A stretch of DNA of 64,000 bases from Oenanthe sinensis (taxonomy: Eukaryota; Streptophyta; Magnoliopsida; Apiales; Apiaceae), in NCBI GenBank assembly GCA_028671895.1, contig JAPMAC010000209.1, positions 20,172,501 through 20,236,500 of the forward strand, given 5' to 3'. A program made the position numbers and the translations under genes. Below the pieces are notes generated by a model. That model was given only the letters and a program-made list of their open reading frames with translations, was not told the DNA's origin and ran no database searches. Positions 9,762-21,704 of the stretch are shown here, piece by piece. Positions within the stretch are counted from its first letter, which is position 1. Each line of letters opens with the position of its first letter.

Positions 9762-12498
9762 TTGTTTTTAGATGTGTGCAGGGAAAAAGGAGAAATCTTT
9801 GGTACTTGGACAGTGGGTGTTCAAGACACATGGCTGGAGATAAATCCCTGCTCACAAAGTTTGAGGATAAAGCTGGCCCTGGAGTAACTTTTGGAGATGA
9901 CAGTAAAGGGTACACCATGGGATATGGCTTGATTTCAAAAGAGAATGCCATAATTGAACCTGTTGCATTAGTTGATGGCTTAAGACATAATTTGTTAAGC
10001 ATAAGTTAACTATGTGACAATGGAAATAAGGTTTGTTTCATAACTGAAGCATGCATTATTTCCAACAAGAAAGATGGAAGCCTGGTTATGACTGAGAATA
10101 GAAAAGGAAATGTGTACATAGCTAACTTTAATTCAACAAGTGCAGACTCATTGACTTGCCTTCTCTCTAAATCAAGTACAGATGAAACTTGGCTATGGCA
10201 TAAGAAATTAGCTCACTTGAATTTCAAAGCCATGAATCAGTTGGTCAAGAAAAATCAAGTGAGAGGATTACCACAGATGAAATTTTTCAAGGATGGACTT
10301 TGTGATGCCTGTCAGAAAGGGAAACAAAGAAAGGCATCATTCAAGTCAAAATTGGAATCATCAATTGAGAAGCCACTTGAATTATTATACATGGATTTGT
10401 TTGGTCCTGTAAATATCATGTCCATTACAAAGAAGAGATATGCTCTAGTCATTGTGGATGACTTCTCAAGATTCACATGGACTTATTTTCTGCATTCAAA
10501 AGATGAAGCTGGTAATCTCATCATCAAGCACATAAGGGAAGTTGAGAAAAGTCTTGGATTGGATGTAAAAAAAATAAGGAGTGACAATGGAATAGAATTT
10601 CACAATGAAAGAGTTATGTGAATCTAAAGGAATCATACACACCTTCTTTGCACCAAGGACACCTTAACAAAATGGGGTAGTGGAAAGGAAGAATAGAACA
10701 TTGATTGAAGCAGCTAGAACTATGTTGGAAGATGCTAAATTGTCAACATATTTCTGGGCTGAGACCATTAATACAGCATGCTATACTCAAAACATCTCCA
10801 TAATAAATCAAGCTCAAGGAAAGACTCATTATCAATTGATCAAGAAAGACAAAAAGCCTAAAGTGGGGTTTCTTCATGTCTTTGGCTGAAAATGTTATGT
10901 GCTAAGGAATCAATGTGAAACCCTAAGAAAATTTGAAGCCAAAGCTGATGAAGCTATATTTGTTGGGTATGCACTATCAAGCAATCTTAGACTACACATT
11001 GTTATGGAATCTGTACATGTAGTTTTTGATGATAAAAAGATTCAAGGTCTGTTTCATAAAGGAAATCATGACACATTGCATTTTGAGAATGAGTTAAGTA
11101 ATGAAGATGATGATAAAGAAGCAGAAATTGTAAAGTCACAAGTACTCAGAAACCCAATATCAGTTGATGTCACTGCATCAATGGATAATTTATCAGTTGA
11201 CAAAATTCCATCAACTGATAATGCATCAAATGATAACTCTTCAATGGATAATTAACATTCTACATCTAGAGTATCCAACTCAGGGGGAGGATTTCAGAAT
11301 CAATCCACAAATTCAAATCAACAGGAGTATAATACTGATGATCATGAAGCTTCATCATCAAGGCAACATTAGCCTCCTCAAAGGAAATGAACAAAAAGCC
11401 ATCCATTTGAACTAATCATTGGAAATGCAGAAGATGGTGTCAAGACAAGAAGTGCTACTCAAAATGAGTGTCTTTATAGCAGCTTTTTATCTCAATAAGA
11501 ACCTAAGATAATTGAAGATGCTCTTATGGACCCTGATTGGATTTTAGCTATGTAAGAGGAACTCAATCAATTTGAAAGAAATAAAGTATGGAAGCTGGTG
11601 CCCAAACCAACAGATAGGTCAGTAATTGTAATTCAGAAACAAAATGGATGAAACTGGTACTATGACTAGAAATAAAGCAAGACTTATGGCAAAGGGGTAC
11701 TCACAAGAAGAAAGAATTGATTTTGATGAAACTTTTGCACCAGTTGAAAGGCTGGAAACAATCAGAATCTTTCTGGCCTATACTGCACATGCTAATTTCA
11801 AAGTCTACCAGATGGATATGAAGAGTGCCTTTTTGAATGGAGTATTCGAAGAGGAAGTCTATGTGGAACAACCTCCTGGCTTTGAAGATTCAAATTTTCC
11901 TGACTTTGTCTATTATCTACTCAAAGCACTCTATTGTTTGAAACAAGCACCAAGGGCCTGGTATGACACTTTATCTCAGTTTCATTTTTAGGATCACTTC
12001 ACAAGAGGTACTGTTGATAAAACTCTATTCAGTAGAAATGTTAATGGCTCTATCATTCTTGTTCAAATATATGTGGATGACATTATTTTTAGCTCAACTA
12101 ATGAGAGACTTTGTAAAAAGTTTGCCAATTTAATGCAGAGTAAATATGAAATGAGCATGATGGGAGAACTTACCTATTTTCTTGGTTTTCAAGTCAAACA
12201 AGTTAAGGATGGTAATTTTATAAATCAATCAAAGTACATTCATGACTTGTTAAAGAAATTTGACTTGAGTGAATGTTCTTCTGCAAAAATTCCAATGGCC
12301 ACTGCCACCAAACTTGAATTGAACCCTAAGGAAGCTAAAGTGGATATCTCAAGTTATAGAGGTATGGTAGGCTCACTTTTATATCTAACTGCAAGTAGGT
12401 CAGATATAATGTTTTCTACATGCTTGTGTGCTAGGTTTCAGGCTGATCCTAGAGAGTCTCACTTAGTGGCTAGTAAGAGAATTTTTAGATATCTCAAG
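9740..12498 (+). pseudogene. pol: Sirevirus Pol (protease, integrase, RT, start of RNase H), element C
   Basis: Order: protease with LDSGC (about 9810), GAG-pre-integrase zinc domain (HKKLAH near 10200; CDAC near 10300), integrase core (MDLFGP near 10390; RSDNG near 10575; VVERKNR near 10680), Ser/Asp/Asn repeat linker (about 11160-11255), RT with FLNG (about 11835) and an intact YVDD (12070-12081), and the start of RNase H (RIFRYLK). Frame blocks: 9740-10621 with a TAA at 10007, then 10680-11255 in another frame with a TGA at 10887, then 11644-12498 in the third with a TAG at 11989. It stops where D inserts at 12499. Confidence 0.82.
12494..12498. repeat. Putative left target-site duplication of D (TCAAG)
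   Basis: The five bases of C next to the D LTR end. The partner copy would follow D's other LTR, which lies beyond the window, so this is unconfirmed. Confidence 0.4.
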
Positions 12499-12675
12499 TG
12501 TTGGGATTCGGGCACATATACGCAGCGGAATTATGCTAAATAATAAAAAAATGAATCCCAAATGCAGGATCCGTGTATAATTGACGGATGATTATGGAGA
12601 ATCGGATGTGTACCTTATTAAAGCTTTTCTTATGATGATTATAGAGGTCCAGAAGCGATGAATCATAGCAGTCCT
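12499..12675 (-). repeat. D 3' LTR, outer part (split by G1)
   Basis: The terminal part of D's 3' LTR, starting TGTTGGGATTCGGGCAC on the + strand, i.e. the LTR end of a minus-strand element. Together with 26012-27347 it gives an LTR of about 1513 bp. The final five bases (12671-12675, GTCCT) are the left target duplication of G1. Confidence 0.85.
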
Positions 12676-14754
12676 TGTAATATCCCTAAATTTCAGGTAC
12701 CTTTAAAACCTTGCTAATAATAGTACGTATGGGATGATAATTATGAAATAAGGTTTTGTTGGGCAATCAAATTATTAAAATTGCCGGAACAAGATAAAGA
12801 TTAAATTAGCGTCATGGATTATTATGAAATTGGAAAATTCAAGGATTTCCAAGAATTATTAAAGAGTTTATTATTTTATATTTTGACATGGATTATTAAA
12901 AATGCAATTACTTGCATTTTATTTATAGTGTATGAAATGCTAATGCTAGTATTTTAATACAAGTCAAAGGAAGACTTGACCAAAGACAAGACCAAGACCA
13001 AAGCTTTGACTAGTCTTTTATTTAACCAAAAAGGGGAAGTACTTGGCATAAAGCACAGAAAAGAAAATACAACTCAAGCACCTAGCCAAGAGACCATTCG
13101 GCCAAGCAAGGGAAAAGTGAGGAGAAAATTCAAGAACTCAAGTTCTAGTTGCTTGATCGTTGCGAATAAGGACTTAAATCGAAGGTAGTAAATCCCTCTT
13201 GCTCTCCCTTGAATCTTATAAGCAACCATCCGCTAAATCTTTAGTTATGATCAATAGAAAACTCGAATGAACAGTAAAAGTCGAAAATTGAATTCTTGTT
13301 TTCTTGATTCTTGAGTTCCTATAGCTTGGTGGATGATTGTTATGTGATGTATATGTTATGGGTAGTGAGAAGCATCCATGTATGACCCTAGAAACGCATG
13401 CTTTGATTCATTGATTTCTAGGTTTTGATTTTTATGCTAAACTGATTTTTTATGGCTTGATGTGGTAGTATGTGGATTGTTGATGTTGGTTGAGGAGTTT
13501 GGGATTGTTTGTTGGTTGATTTGGAGTAGAATAAAAATGGAAAACGATGAGTTTACAAACGTAACCATGCCAAATTTTTTTAAAACCTATCTGCTGCCAC
13601 TGTCCAGAAAAATCTGGGAACATTCGGTCACTGTTATTGGATTATGGTTGATATGATTAGATAGTAGATAGTCTCTAGATCGTTTGAGCGCTAATTTTGC
13701 GTCATTCGGAGTTACGAGTCAAAAGTTATGAACGTTTTAGTAACGGTAGCGCAGAAAATGGAAATTCTGTTTTTGTCCAACTTTGAGGCTATAATTGGAC
13801 TAGCTACGGAGCTTAATAAAATCCGAAACTTTTATGGGAGATTCTTTGACAGTCATAGAAGACCTCAGAGAAGAAATCGTGTCAAAATGATTAATTTACA
13901 ATTTATTAAAAATGTTAGAAAACAGGGGTTGGAGTGAAATGAACATGATGAAAATGTTAGACAACCGTTTCGGGAGTCGATTTCGAGCAAGTTAGAGGAC
14001 TTGTTTCGAGTATGTCAAGTGATGAAAGATGTTAAGGAGTATCATGACTACATGTTGGTATATAGAACTTGATTAAAAATCATTGACACGATAGTTTTAC
14101 GAGTAGCTAAAGTAGGTTCGATGAGATGAAATATCGGGAATAATAAGAGTTAATAAAACGAAGAAGTGCAAATTGTAATGACCATAATTGGACTCGATAT
14201 AGGTTTGTGGATTAGTATCGAGGTCCTAGCTTATCAAAATCATGAGATTTTATAATTGTAAAGCAAATGTTAGTACTTAATAAAAAGTGGTTATGATTAA
14301 TAGATAGACTAATCAAAGTTCTTATATCTATTGATAGAACTTTTGGATTATAAGTGGAATCATGGATATGCATCATGGACACCAGGCAAGATTTCTAACT
14401 CCATTCTTTTATTCTATATAAGAATATTTTGATTCCTGTTAATGCAAGTTCTATAAACTCTGATCTTATAACAAGTTTATTGGTTATAAGTCTGTGGTGC
14501 TTGGAAATCTTATTCAATTATTGACTTGTATCGTTGATTAATTTGTTTGTTCGCGCCTCTGAACTCTCAAAAGTTAGAGGACGCTTCCTGTCAGTTTTGC
14601 ATAACTGATTTCTGTGTCGAGTACATTTCTTTGGTACTTGACAGACGACCGGGAGTAGTGTATTATCTCTCGACTATTAGTCGATATTATCCAGGGATTC
14701 TCCCTGGGATATAAGTTTTGGGGATAATAAGTATTATGGGTTAGGGATCAATCA

Positions 14755-15215
14755 AGTTGATTAATATCCCTTCGATATTTTAAATAATATTTAGTTTTAT
14801 TAAATATTATTTAAAAGGGTATATATCTAGTATTTAATGTTGATTAAATACTTTCAACTCATTTTGAGTTATTTAAATATTATTTAAGATTGATTAAATA
14901 TTATTTAAATATTTTGGATTATTTCAAAGTATTTATTTTAATTAAATACTTTTGATTCTTTTGGGAATATTTAAATATTATTTAAGATTGAATAAATACT
15001 ATTTAAATATATTGATTCATTTAAAACTATTTAAATATTAAATAGTCTTGATTAAAATCCTAATTAAAATATTTTAATTATTTTAAAATATTTTCAGGGA
15101 CTATTCTAGGTTCAGTAATTATTGATTAAATATTTATTGGATCTTTAAAAATATTCCGGAGTTATCTAAAAATTCTTTAAATATTATTTTCATTAAATAA
15201 TAAATACTGAGCTAT
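14755..15215 (+). repeat. AT-rich degenerate repeat in the G1 5' LTR
   Basis: A stretch of about 460 bp made of imperfect repeats of words such as ATTAAATATTATTTAAATA and GATTGATTAAAT. Many are self-complementary. It sits between the TATA-like box and the tandem array and is copied at 23784-24244 in the other LTR. Confidence 0.7.
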
Positions 15216-15490
15216 GACTCAAATATTTTGTACTTATTTTGAGTCGATAACTCCATGTTAGGGATGGAATATCCCATTTTAACATTCTTTTGATTTAAAA
15301 CTGGTGCCTGTAAGGACCATTATTTTACCTAAAAGTATTATATTTTCGTGGGGTTTATTTTACTACCTATTAGCGACTCCCCGGTCGTGATCTTGATTCG
15401 AACTGTTCATTCATGACTAAAGGTCAACCCACACATATAAAGAGATTACTTCCACCTCGTTTCGGGAGTTAATCTATTATCGAATATTGA

Positions 15491-15612
15491 ATTCCCATAA
15501 AGCTTTGTTGTTGTTCCGGAAGGTTGTATTAAATTCCCTTCCACACTTTGATTTGAATATTCCCAGAAAGCTTTGTTGTTGTTATCCTGGAAGGTTGTAT
15601 TAAATTCCCTTC
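15491..15612 (+). repeat. Direct duplication in the G1 5' LTR
   Basis: Two imperfect copies, about 68 bp apart, of a stretch beginning ATTCCCA(T/G)AAAGCTTTG and ending AAATTCCCTTC (15491-15541 and 15559-15612). The same pair is at 24520-24641. Confidence 0.75.
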
Positions 15613-15914
15613 TAGACTTGTTGATTGTACTCAAAGGGAACTGGAGATATAAAGTGTAAGAGGCTTGTGTGCGGCACAGTCCATCTAGCGTAAGAGGCCG
15701 AGTGGCGCCGGTCCAGCATTTAAAGGCCCATGTGTTGCCTAGGGTGATGACCTGTTTTGGATCATCCTTCTACTAGTAGAAAAGGTTACTTAACTATTGT
15801 ACTATACGACTGATCATCGTGTACAATAGGCGCGGTAGATGCTCCAGTATCTTCTTTTCTTCCAATTGGAATTTGACATTAACACTGTAATGAAGGCCTA
15901 GGTGCTAAGTTACT

Positions 15915-16240
15915 GATAGTGTTAATGGGAACTGTTGAACTTTCATTGGTCCTACACTAAGGATAGTGTTAATGGGAACTGTTGAACTTTCATTGGTCCT
16001 ACACTAAGGATAGTGTTAATGGGAACTGTTGAACTTTCATTGGTCCTACACTAAGGATAGTGTTAATGGAAACTGTTGAACTTTCATTGGTCCTACACTA
16101 AGGATAGTGTTAATGGGAACTGTTGAACTTTCATTGGTCCTACACTAAGGAGAGTGTTAATGGGAACTGTTGAACTTTCATTGGTCCTACACTAGCGATA
16201 GTGTGAATGAGAATTGTTGAGCTTTTATTGATTCTTTTCG
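15915..16240 (+). repeat. 47-bp tandem array in the G1 5' LTR, about 7 copies
   Basis: Units begin GATAGTGTTAATGGGAACTG and recur at 15915, 15962, 16009, 16056, 16103, 16150 and 16197, exactly 47 bp apart; the last two are degenerate. A core of about 27 bp in each unit also forms the core of the 72-bp tandem units in the G2 LTR. The 3' LTR copy is at 24944-25269 with the same number of units. Confidence 0.9.
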
Positions 16241-16981
16241 CAGTATCTTGAACTGCCTTCTTATTGATGCTCGAATAAATGGTACTCTGTGGTTGATGCC
16301 ATTGTGCTAAATTATCGATTCTGTTGTTCCCAAAACTGTGAATCTTAAATTGTGGTATCGCAGTAACTTGAACTGCATACTTATGTTGAAAATCTTCTTG
16401 CATCGTAAACTCTGATTCAATTATTGTCGAAACATATTTCGCTAAACTTTCTGCTGGAAAAGCATTGCAAATTATCTACTGATATTGTTGGACATCGTGT
16501 TGGTATAATTATTCGTTGCCACCCTTTCCTTGGTGCAAGTTACAAAATATTCTAATATATATCTTGCTGAGCATTCTTTGGCTCATTCTTGTTTTTGTTG
16601 TAAACTTTAAAACTTGCAGTAAGACTTGCCCATGGGATGCAAAGGAAAGAAGAGGCTCGAGCTTGAGTTAGTCAGGTTCAAGGCTTCTACAGGTTGTGTA
16701 AGCTAGATATGATTGCAGTTTAGAATCCAAAGACTTGGTGGAAAATATGTAATGTAATAATAAATGTTGAAACAGCGAGATCCTGAGTTTATTACAGTTG
16801 AATTATAATAACTGTTATTATTTTAAGTTCGTTTTCTGAGACTATGGCTCGAGTTGTGTAATTGGATTGGGGTCACCAGTGTATGTTGTTGAAATAATTG
16901 TTAAGCAGGTGAGTATTTTGTTGTGGAATTGGATCGTGATGGCCTAGATCCCTGACCCCGGATCTGGGGGTGTCACAGAGG

Positions 16982-16993
16982 TGGTATCAGAGC
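16982..16993 (+). other. G1 primer binding site (tRNA-iMet type)
   Basis: TGGTATCAGAGC lies four bases after the 5' LTR end. It is complementary to the 3' end of plant initiator methionine tRNA, the usual primer for minus-strand synthesis. Confidence 0.92.
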
Positions 16994-19900
16994 TCTGAGT
17001 CATAGTACTTAGATACGAGAGAGTTAAGAGTTATATATATATATAAAAGGAGGACGTAAGAGCTCATATATAGTTCGTTATTGGACTATCGGATGTAGTT
17101 CCAATGAATAAGATAGAAAAGCGACAATTACCTTAGGCTAGTAATGTCAAGATCATGGAGAACCTTTTTAGGTTATAATTTTATGGCGGATTCGAGGATT
17201 TATTCCCAAGTAGGTAATGACACGATATTTGCAAGACTAACGAGAAGTATGATGGATCTAAGGATATTATTGATGTTTGTTTGAGTATGAGGAATACGAG
17301 GATTTTGTTGAGGATTCTATGATAGTACAAAGTAAAGCATTAATTTAGATGATGTATGCTATGCATACAATGGAGAGTCACAACAAAGAGTTAAGATATA
17401 CACTTGGTGTAGTTTTTGATTATATTATGAATATTGGATTAAAGTAAGCCCTTGTAGAGATGACCACCACATTGCAAATATGATGGTTAGGCTAACCAGT
17501 ATAGATGAGCTATTGCATAAGTGCTTGTACGATGCTCATTCTTTTAAATAGTGGAATTCCGGACTAGAGAAGGGTCTGAGTAGTCATTGATGATGAAATG
17601 GTTTGAGTGATATAGGAGGTTCAAGAAAAAAAGTCCCGTAACCCAAGTATGGATCTATAAGTACGACTTGAATGAGACTGCCTATAGTGGATAGAATCTT
17701 CATCATTTGGCAATAACCCGAAGAGGTATTGTGCATTTCAGCAAATCCTTGTTAATGTTATGGAGCGAATAAGATTGATGGTATGAGGAAGTGACCGTCA
17801 ATAATGTTGTTGACTAACTTTGAGGATGTTCGAGAGTACAGATATATATAATGACTCTAGTTATCGCCCTTTTTGATATACATTATGTTTTGGGTGACTG
17901 ACTAGATGTTGATGTTTGAGGTCATTACAGGACAAAGATTGTTTGGAATGTTGGGATTGTAATTGAGGTGTTTTTACACCGGGCATAGTCTAAATACGAA
18001 TAGGTCATGCCCGATTTTCTATAGAAAATACATTCACTTAAGTTTAATAAACTTAGAGTTAAGAAGACGTGTAAATGAAATTTTCAGGAGAAAATAGAGA
18101 AGCATGGCTTAAAGGATATGGCCATCTATATATGAGTCAATATTGAGGATTGAGAGGGATTAATGCTATAATAAAAGGTATATACATGATGACGTAAGAG
18201 ATATGAATGTCTAAAATGAGATAATATCGAGGCATAGTTGTAATGAGAAATTATGAATTCCCCAATGGGGATTTGTTTGGTTGAGTTTGATGTTGGGTTT
18301 TAATAACCAAATGCGTAGTCGGGTATGTCTGATTGAGTTATGAGTCTGAGCTAATCTATGTTTTTGTTCCGCTAAAACGTTATTGAGTCGGAGTACTGTG
18401 AAATAAAGGAGTTTGTCATACGTACAATAGTATTTATCTTGAGAAACTAAATGATGGAATGGGCGTGTTTGGTGCTCAGGGTTATATTTCAACCCACAGA
18501 GAGTTATAATAGGACTAACGGTAATGACTATAGGATGACCAAATCATATAATATTACCCTGTTTCCCTACATTGCCATATATAAGGTTATTATGTGCTGA
18601 TCGAAAATTTCTGAAGAGAAATGGGTGGAGACCTAATAAGGTCGTTGATTCAACGAGAATTCCTATGAACTTTATCGAACAAAGATTTTTGTAGCCATAA
18701 CTATTCCCTGTATTATGCAACTGTTCCTAAGTATCTGGAAATTCAGATGTAATTGGAGTTTAAACCGAAACAAGAGTGTGTTAGATTATGAATTGAAATT
18801 TATGGTTATTGGCAAGATTGTCACCTCGAATGTTGGGGATTCAATTAGATCCTTAGTGTTGGGAATAACTACTATATAGATTCAATAAGTGGTTATAGAA
18901 GGAAGTTGAAATGAAATGGTTGAGAAAGAGACATGGAGAAAAAGAGAATTTGAGGAACAACATATATAGAACTACCATGAACTTTTAACTAGGAAGAAAG
19001 AACAATGGATTAAGAAATCTGAGCGTGTGGAGTACAGTTAATTATGGTTCACCCAAGTCAATCAAGACCTCATTTACTAAACAGTGAAACTGATATTGGG
19101 AAATATGTGAAATGGACAACAAGCGGCTACAATTATAAAGTCTAGATGTTGTGTTAATGATTGCCCTAAAAGAAGGGATAACATGTTTTAAATATGGAGA
19201 ATGAGGGAAAGGTAATATGGTATCAAGATTGACTAGCGTACCGGTTTGACATAGATTTAAGTCCCTTCCAGATTGAAGAATTGATAGGATGTTAAGAATG
19301 GATGAATGTCCAAATAAGAATGTTTAAACTGATGGTAATAATAAAACAGTGAAGTTAAGATTTCCCGACATTGGATAAAGTTGGGATTGGGAGATAGAGA
19401 TGAAGTGAGAAGGGTTAAATTAAAATTCAAGTAAAAAGTATATTACGCGTTGAATGCCAAGTTATGGGGCACCGGTAATGGATATTAAAAAGGAACTATT
19501 CAATAAGGAGAGTAGTTAAAGAATTGGGAAAAATAACCCTTAGTGATATTTTGGGGTTACCATCATTAGAGAACACGTCGTTTATCATTGACCTAGTGTT
19601 ATGAGCAACTTCAGCATTGGAAGCATCTTAGAAGATGGCACCTAGCAGCATAAGAGGGTTAGTCACTCAGTTATAAGGACTATTATATATAAAGGTATCA
19701 TAAGATTGAAAGTGTTACCATGAGGTGCACATGGTTTGTTTGTGAAGGAAACAGATAGCGGCATGAGACTGCGCATACATTGGTGAGAATGGATTAAGTG
19801 AATTGATTAATTTAGCAATCAATATTGGATATCTATAATATGGATAGACATAATATTCGACCACTCGAAGAAATTAGTCTACTGGAGAAGATATATTGAG

Positions 19901-21668
19901 GATAGGTTATCGCCAACTACAGAGTTACCTAGATAATATGCCAAGGATGGAATTGAGAACGCGATAAGGACAGTATGAGCCTTTGATGAGGTAGGTTATA
20001 TTAATGAATGCACCTGTACCTTCTAAGGATTAATTGGAATTGTGAGAAATAATTGGACAAGTTGTCATAATCTTCAAAGATGATATCCTGATCTGTCTAA
20101 AGGTGAAGGAAAAACCGAAGGTAAATATATATATCATTAGAAAATCTTAAGAGAAAAGAGGTTGGATGACAAATCCCATAAGAATGAGTTTTGGGTTAAA
20201 TAAGTTTAAATTTTGAGACATATAGTATGTGGTGAAGGAAATTTCAAGGAAATTAAAGAATAGATGGGTAACGGCCATTGTTGCGACTACCAGATGATAA
20301 AAGGTAAATCTTGTAATTATTAATGACATGTCTTTTGAGGGATTTGATGTGTGCGGATGCAACATAGTAAAAATAATTTTATACGTCGGGGTAACGGGAG
20401 AACATGAATTAAGGTATCCTAATCATGAATTGGAGGAAATAGCCATAACGGTTGTACTTAAGCTGTGGAAACATCACTTGAATGGGTAGAAGCGGAGAAA
20501 GTACAAAGACCATAAAAGTCTTAAGGATTTAATTCATTCGGAAAGAATAGAAATGAGAAATTCGGGGATTTTGTCAATAGGTTCCTAAATGAGTAGGGAC
20601 TGTTGTATATTGAGTTCGTAATGCATTAAGGAATGAAAAATTTCAAAATATACTTTCTCTCCCTTTCAAAATTATTTACTTCAAAATGTTAACTATTTTT
20701 CATCCGATTGAGATAAACAATGCATATGGTGTGACTTCTTGTCTGTGTGACAAAAGTCTGGTGGGCAACCACTCGATTATGTATTATAAACCAGAAAGTA
20801 CTAAAGACTGGCCATCTTGAGTACAAATATGGTTGTTCTCAGTCATATCTAAATTATTTTCTTCTTATTTATCATATACATTAAAAATGAGTTTATTGAT
20901 TACAAACTACTCTGATCATTTGTTTTGTTACAATGATCTTCGTTGAAAAGATCTCTATTAAAATTATGTACAAGGTTATCTTTTATAGAAAGTGTGTACC
21001 TTGGATTTCAAAAAGGAGTGGTGGTAGTTACTTACTACGGTTAGAGCTTTTATATGACTCTGGTTACCACTCATATATAGTCATGCCACCTTACGAAGTT
21101 TAGTGCGAACGAAAATGTCGAACTACCTTGTGTTAAAGACCAAAACGATGAATGATAGATAACTGAGAATAAGAACCGGTTTGACAGGCGTATGATGCAA
21201 ATTGTAATATTTGAAAGTGATTATTAATAACCCAAGATGGACAACGCGAGTATGGTGATCAAGTCTAAAAAGGGCAGAGAATATGAAGCGAGAGACTTCA
21301 TATTGCTGAACATACTATCGTGAAGAGAAGTAATGAAATTTAGTAAGAACGAAAACTTAAGCTCAAGGAGTATTGAATCTTTCCAGGTCTTGAAGTATAT
21401 CAAGAAGGTGTATACGAGGTGGCGCTTCTTCCCAATTTTAACGAATCCATCGTGTGTATCATACGTTAAGGGTGAGGAAATTATAGCGCGGGCGTTAGGC
21501 ATGCGTTAGAGTACGAACTTATAAAGACAATCGACTGATTAAAGAAAGTGTTGAGAAGTGAAGTAGTATCAGTAGTGATATTGTTGTACGAAACTGAGTA
21601 GGTTGAAGACTCAACATGAGAATTCGAAATGGAGGTGTGAGGATAGTAACCTCAGTTGTTCGTGTATA
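16994..21668 (+). pseudogene. G1 internal region: heavily decayed gypsy gag-pol
   Basis: No frame stays open beyond about 90 codons. Reading across frames, traces of gypsy RT are clear at about 19540-20120: a region like the I-D-L-V-P...A-P linker before RT (19585-19650), then a VIIF-x-DDIL box (about 20060-20090), the RT active site with its two Asp. The segment 17940-18310 is homologous to the G2 LTR rather than to coding DNA. A short TA microsatellite is at about 17032-17046. The decay is far greater than the 0.26 percent LTR divergence allows since insertion, so the coding region was already dead when the element moved. Confidence 0.75.
17940..18310 (+). repeat. G1 internal block homologous to part of the G2 LTR
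   Basis: Starting near GTGTTTTTACACCGGGCATA and running to about TTGGGTTTTAATAA, this block matches the reverse complement of about 31730-32110 (and 38991-39371) in the G2 LTRs, with moderate divergence. The transcriptional sense agrees in both elements. G1's own LTR has unrelated sequence at the corresponding place. Confidence 0.75.
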
Positions 21669-21704
21669 GATTCCGAGGACGGAATCCTTTTAAGGAGGGG
21701 AGAC
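21669..21704 (+). other. G1 3' hairpin and polypurine tract
   Basis: GATTCCG-AGGA-CGGAATC (21669-21686) is a perfect 7-bp stem with a 4-base loop. The purine tract AAGGAGGGGAGA (21692-21703) follows and then the LTR start at 21705. The same block is found in G2 at 33905-33940 on the other strand with no change across about 36 bases. Confidence 0.85.

Larger units (their letters stand above)
8851..12498 (+). mobile_element. Element C: decayed Sirevirus-type copia gag-pol
   Basis: This is the gag C-terminal part through the start of RNase H of a copia element, bounded on the left by the B LTR and on the right by the D LTR. Neither LTR of C is in the window. It has several stops and at least two frameshifts and is the most decayed coding copy, as expected for the oldest layer of the nest. 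Confidence 0.87.
12676..16977 (+). repeat. G1 5' LTR (4302 bp)
   Basis: It starts TGTAATATCCC and ends GGGGGTGTCACA. Contents: a TATA-like box (14414-14422, CTATATAAG), an AT-rich stretch with repeated TATTTAAATATTATTT-type words (14755-15215), a direct duplication (15491-15612), and a 47-bp tandem array (15915-16240). Parts are homologous to the G2 LTR in the same transcriptional sense (for example 13690-13800 and 14050-14200). Small ORFs at 12976, 13462, 13728, 15446 and 16140 are repeated in the other LTR and are not genes. Confidence 0.93.

Noticed and set aside
12499..12543. Extension of the C RT/RNase H frame to 12543
   Set aside because: The last 45 bases belong to the D LTR; the element C sequence stops at 12498.
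12976..13188. 70-codon ORF, and similar short ORFs in the G1 LTRs (13462, 13728, 15446, 16140 and copies at +9029)
   Set aside because: They are inside LTRs, duplicated only because the LTR is, lack any known domain, and their starts and stops show no constraint. Not genes.
15915..16240. Regular repeats resembling a CRISPR array
   Set aside because: Units are 47 bp head-to-tail with no unique spacers, in a plant retrotransposon LTR. A tandem satellite-like array.
16982..16993. tRNA-like match TGGTATCAGAGC (also at 36613, 43990, 58394)
   Set aside because: Only 12 bases, each next to an LTR end; these are primer binding sites, not tRNA genes.
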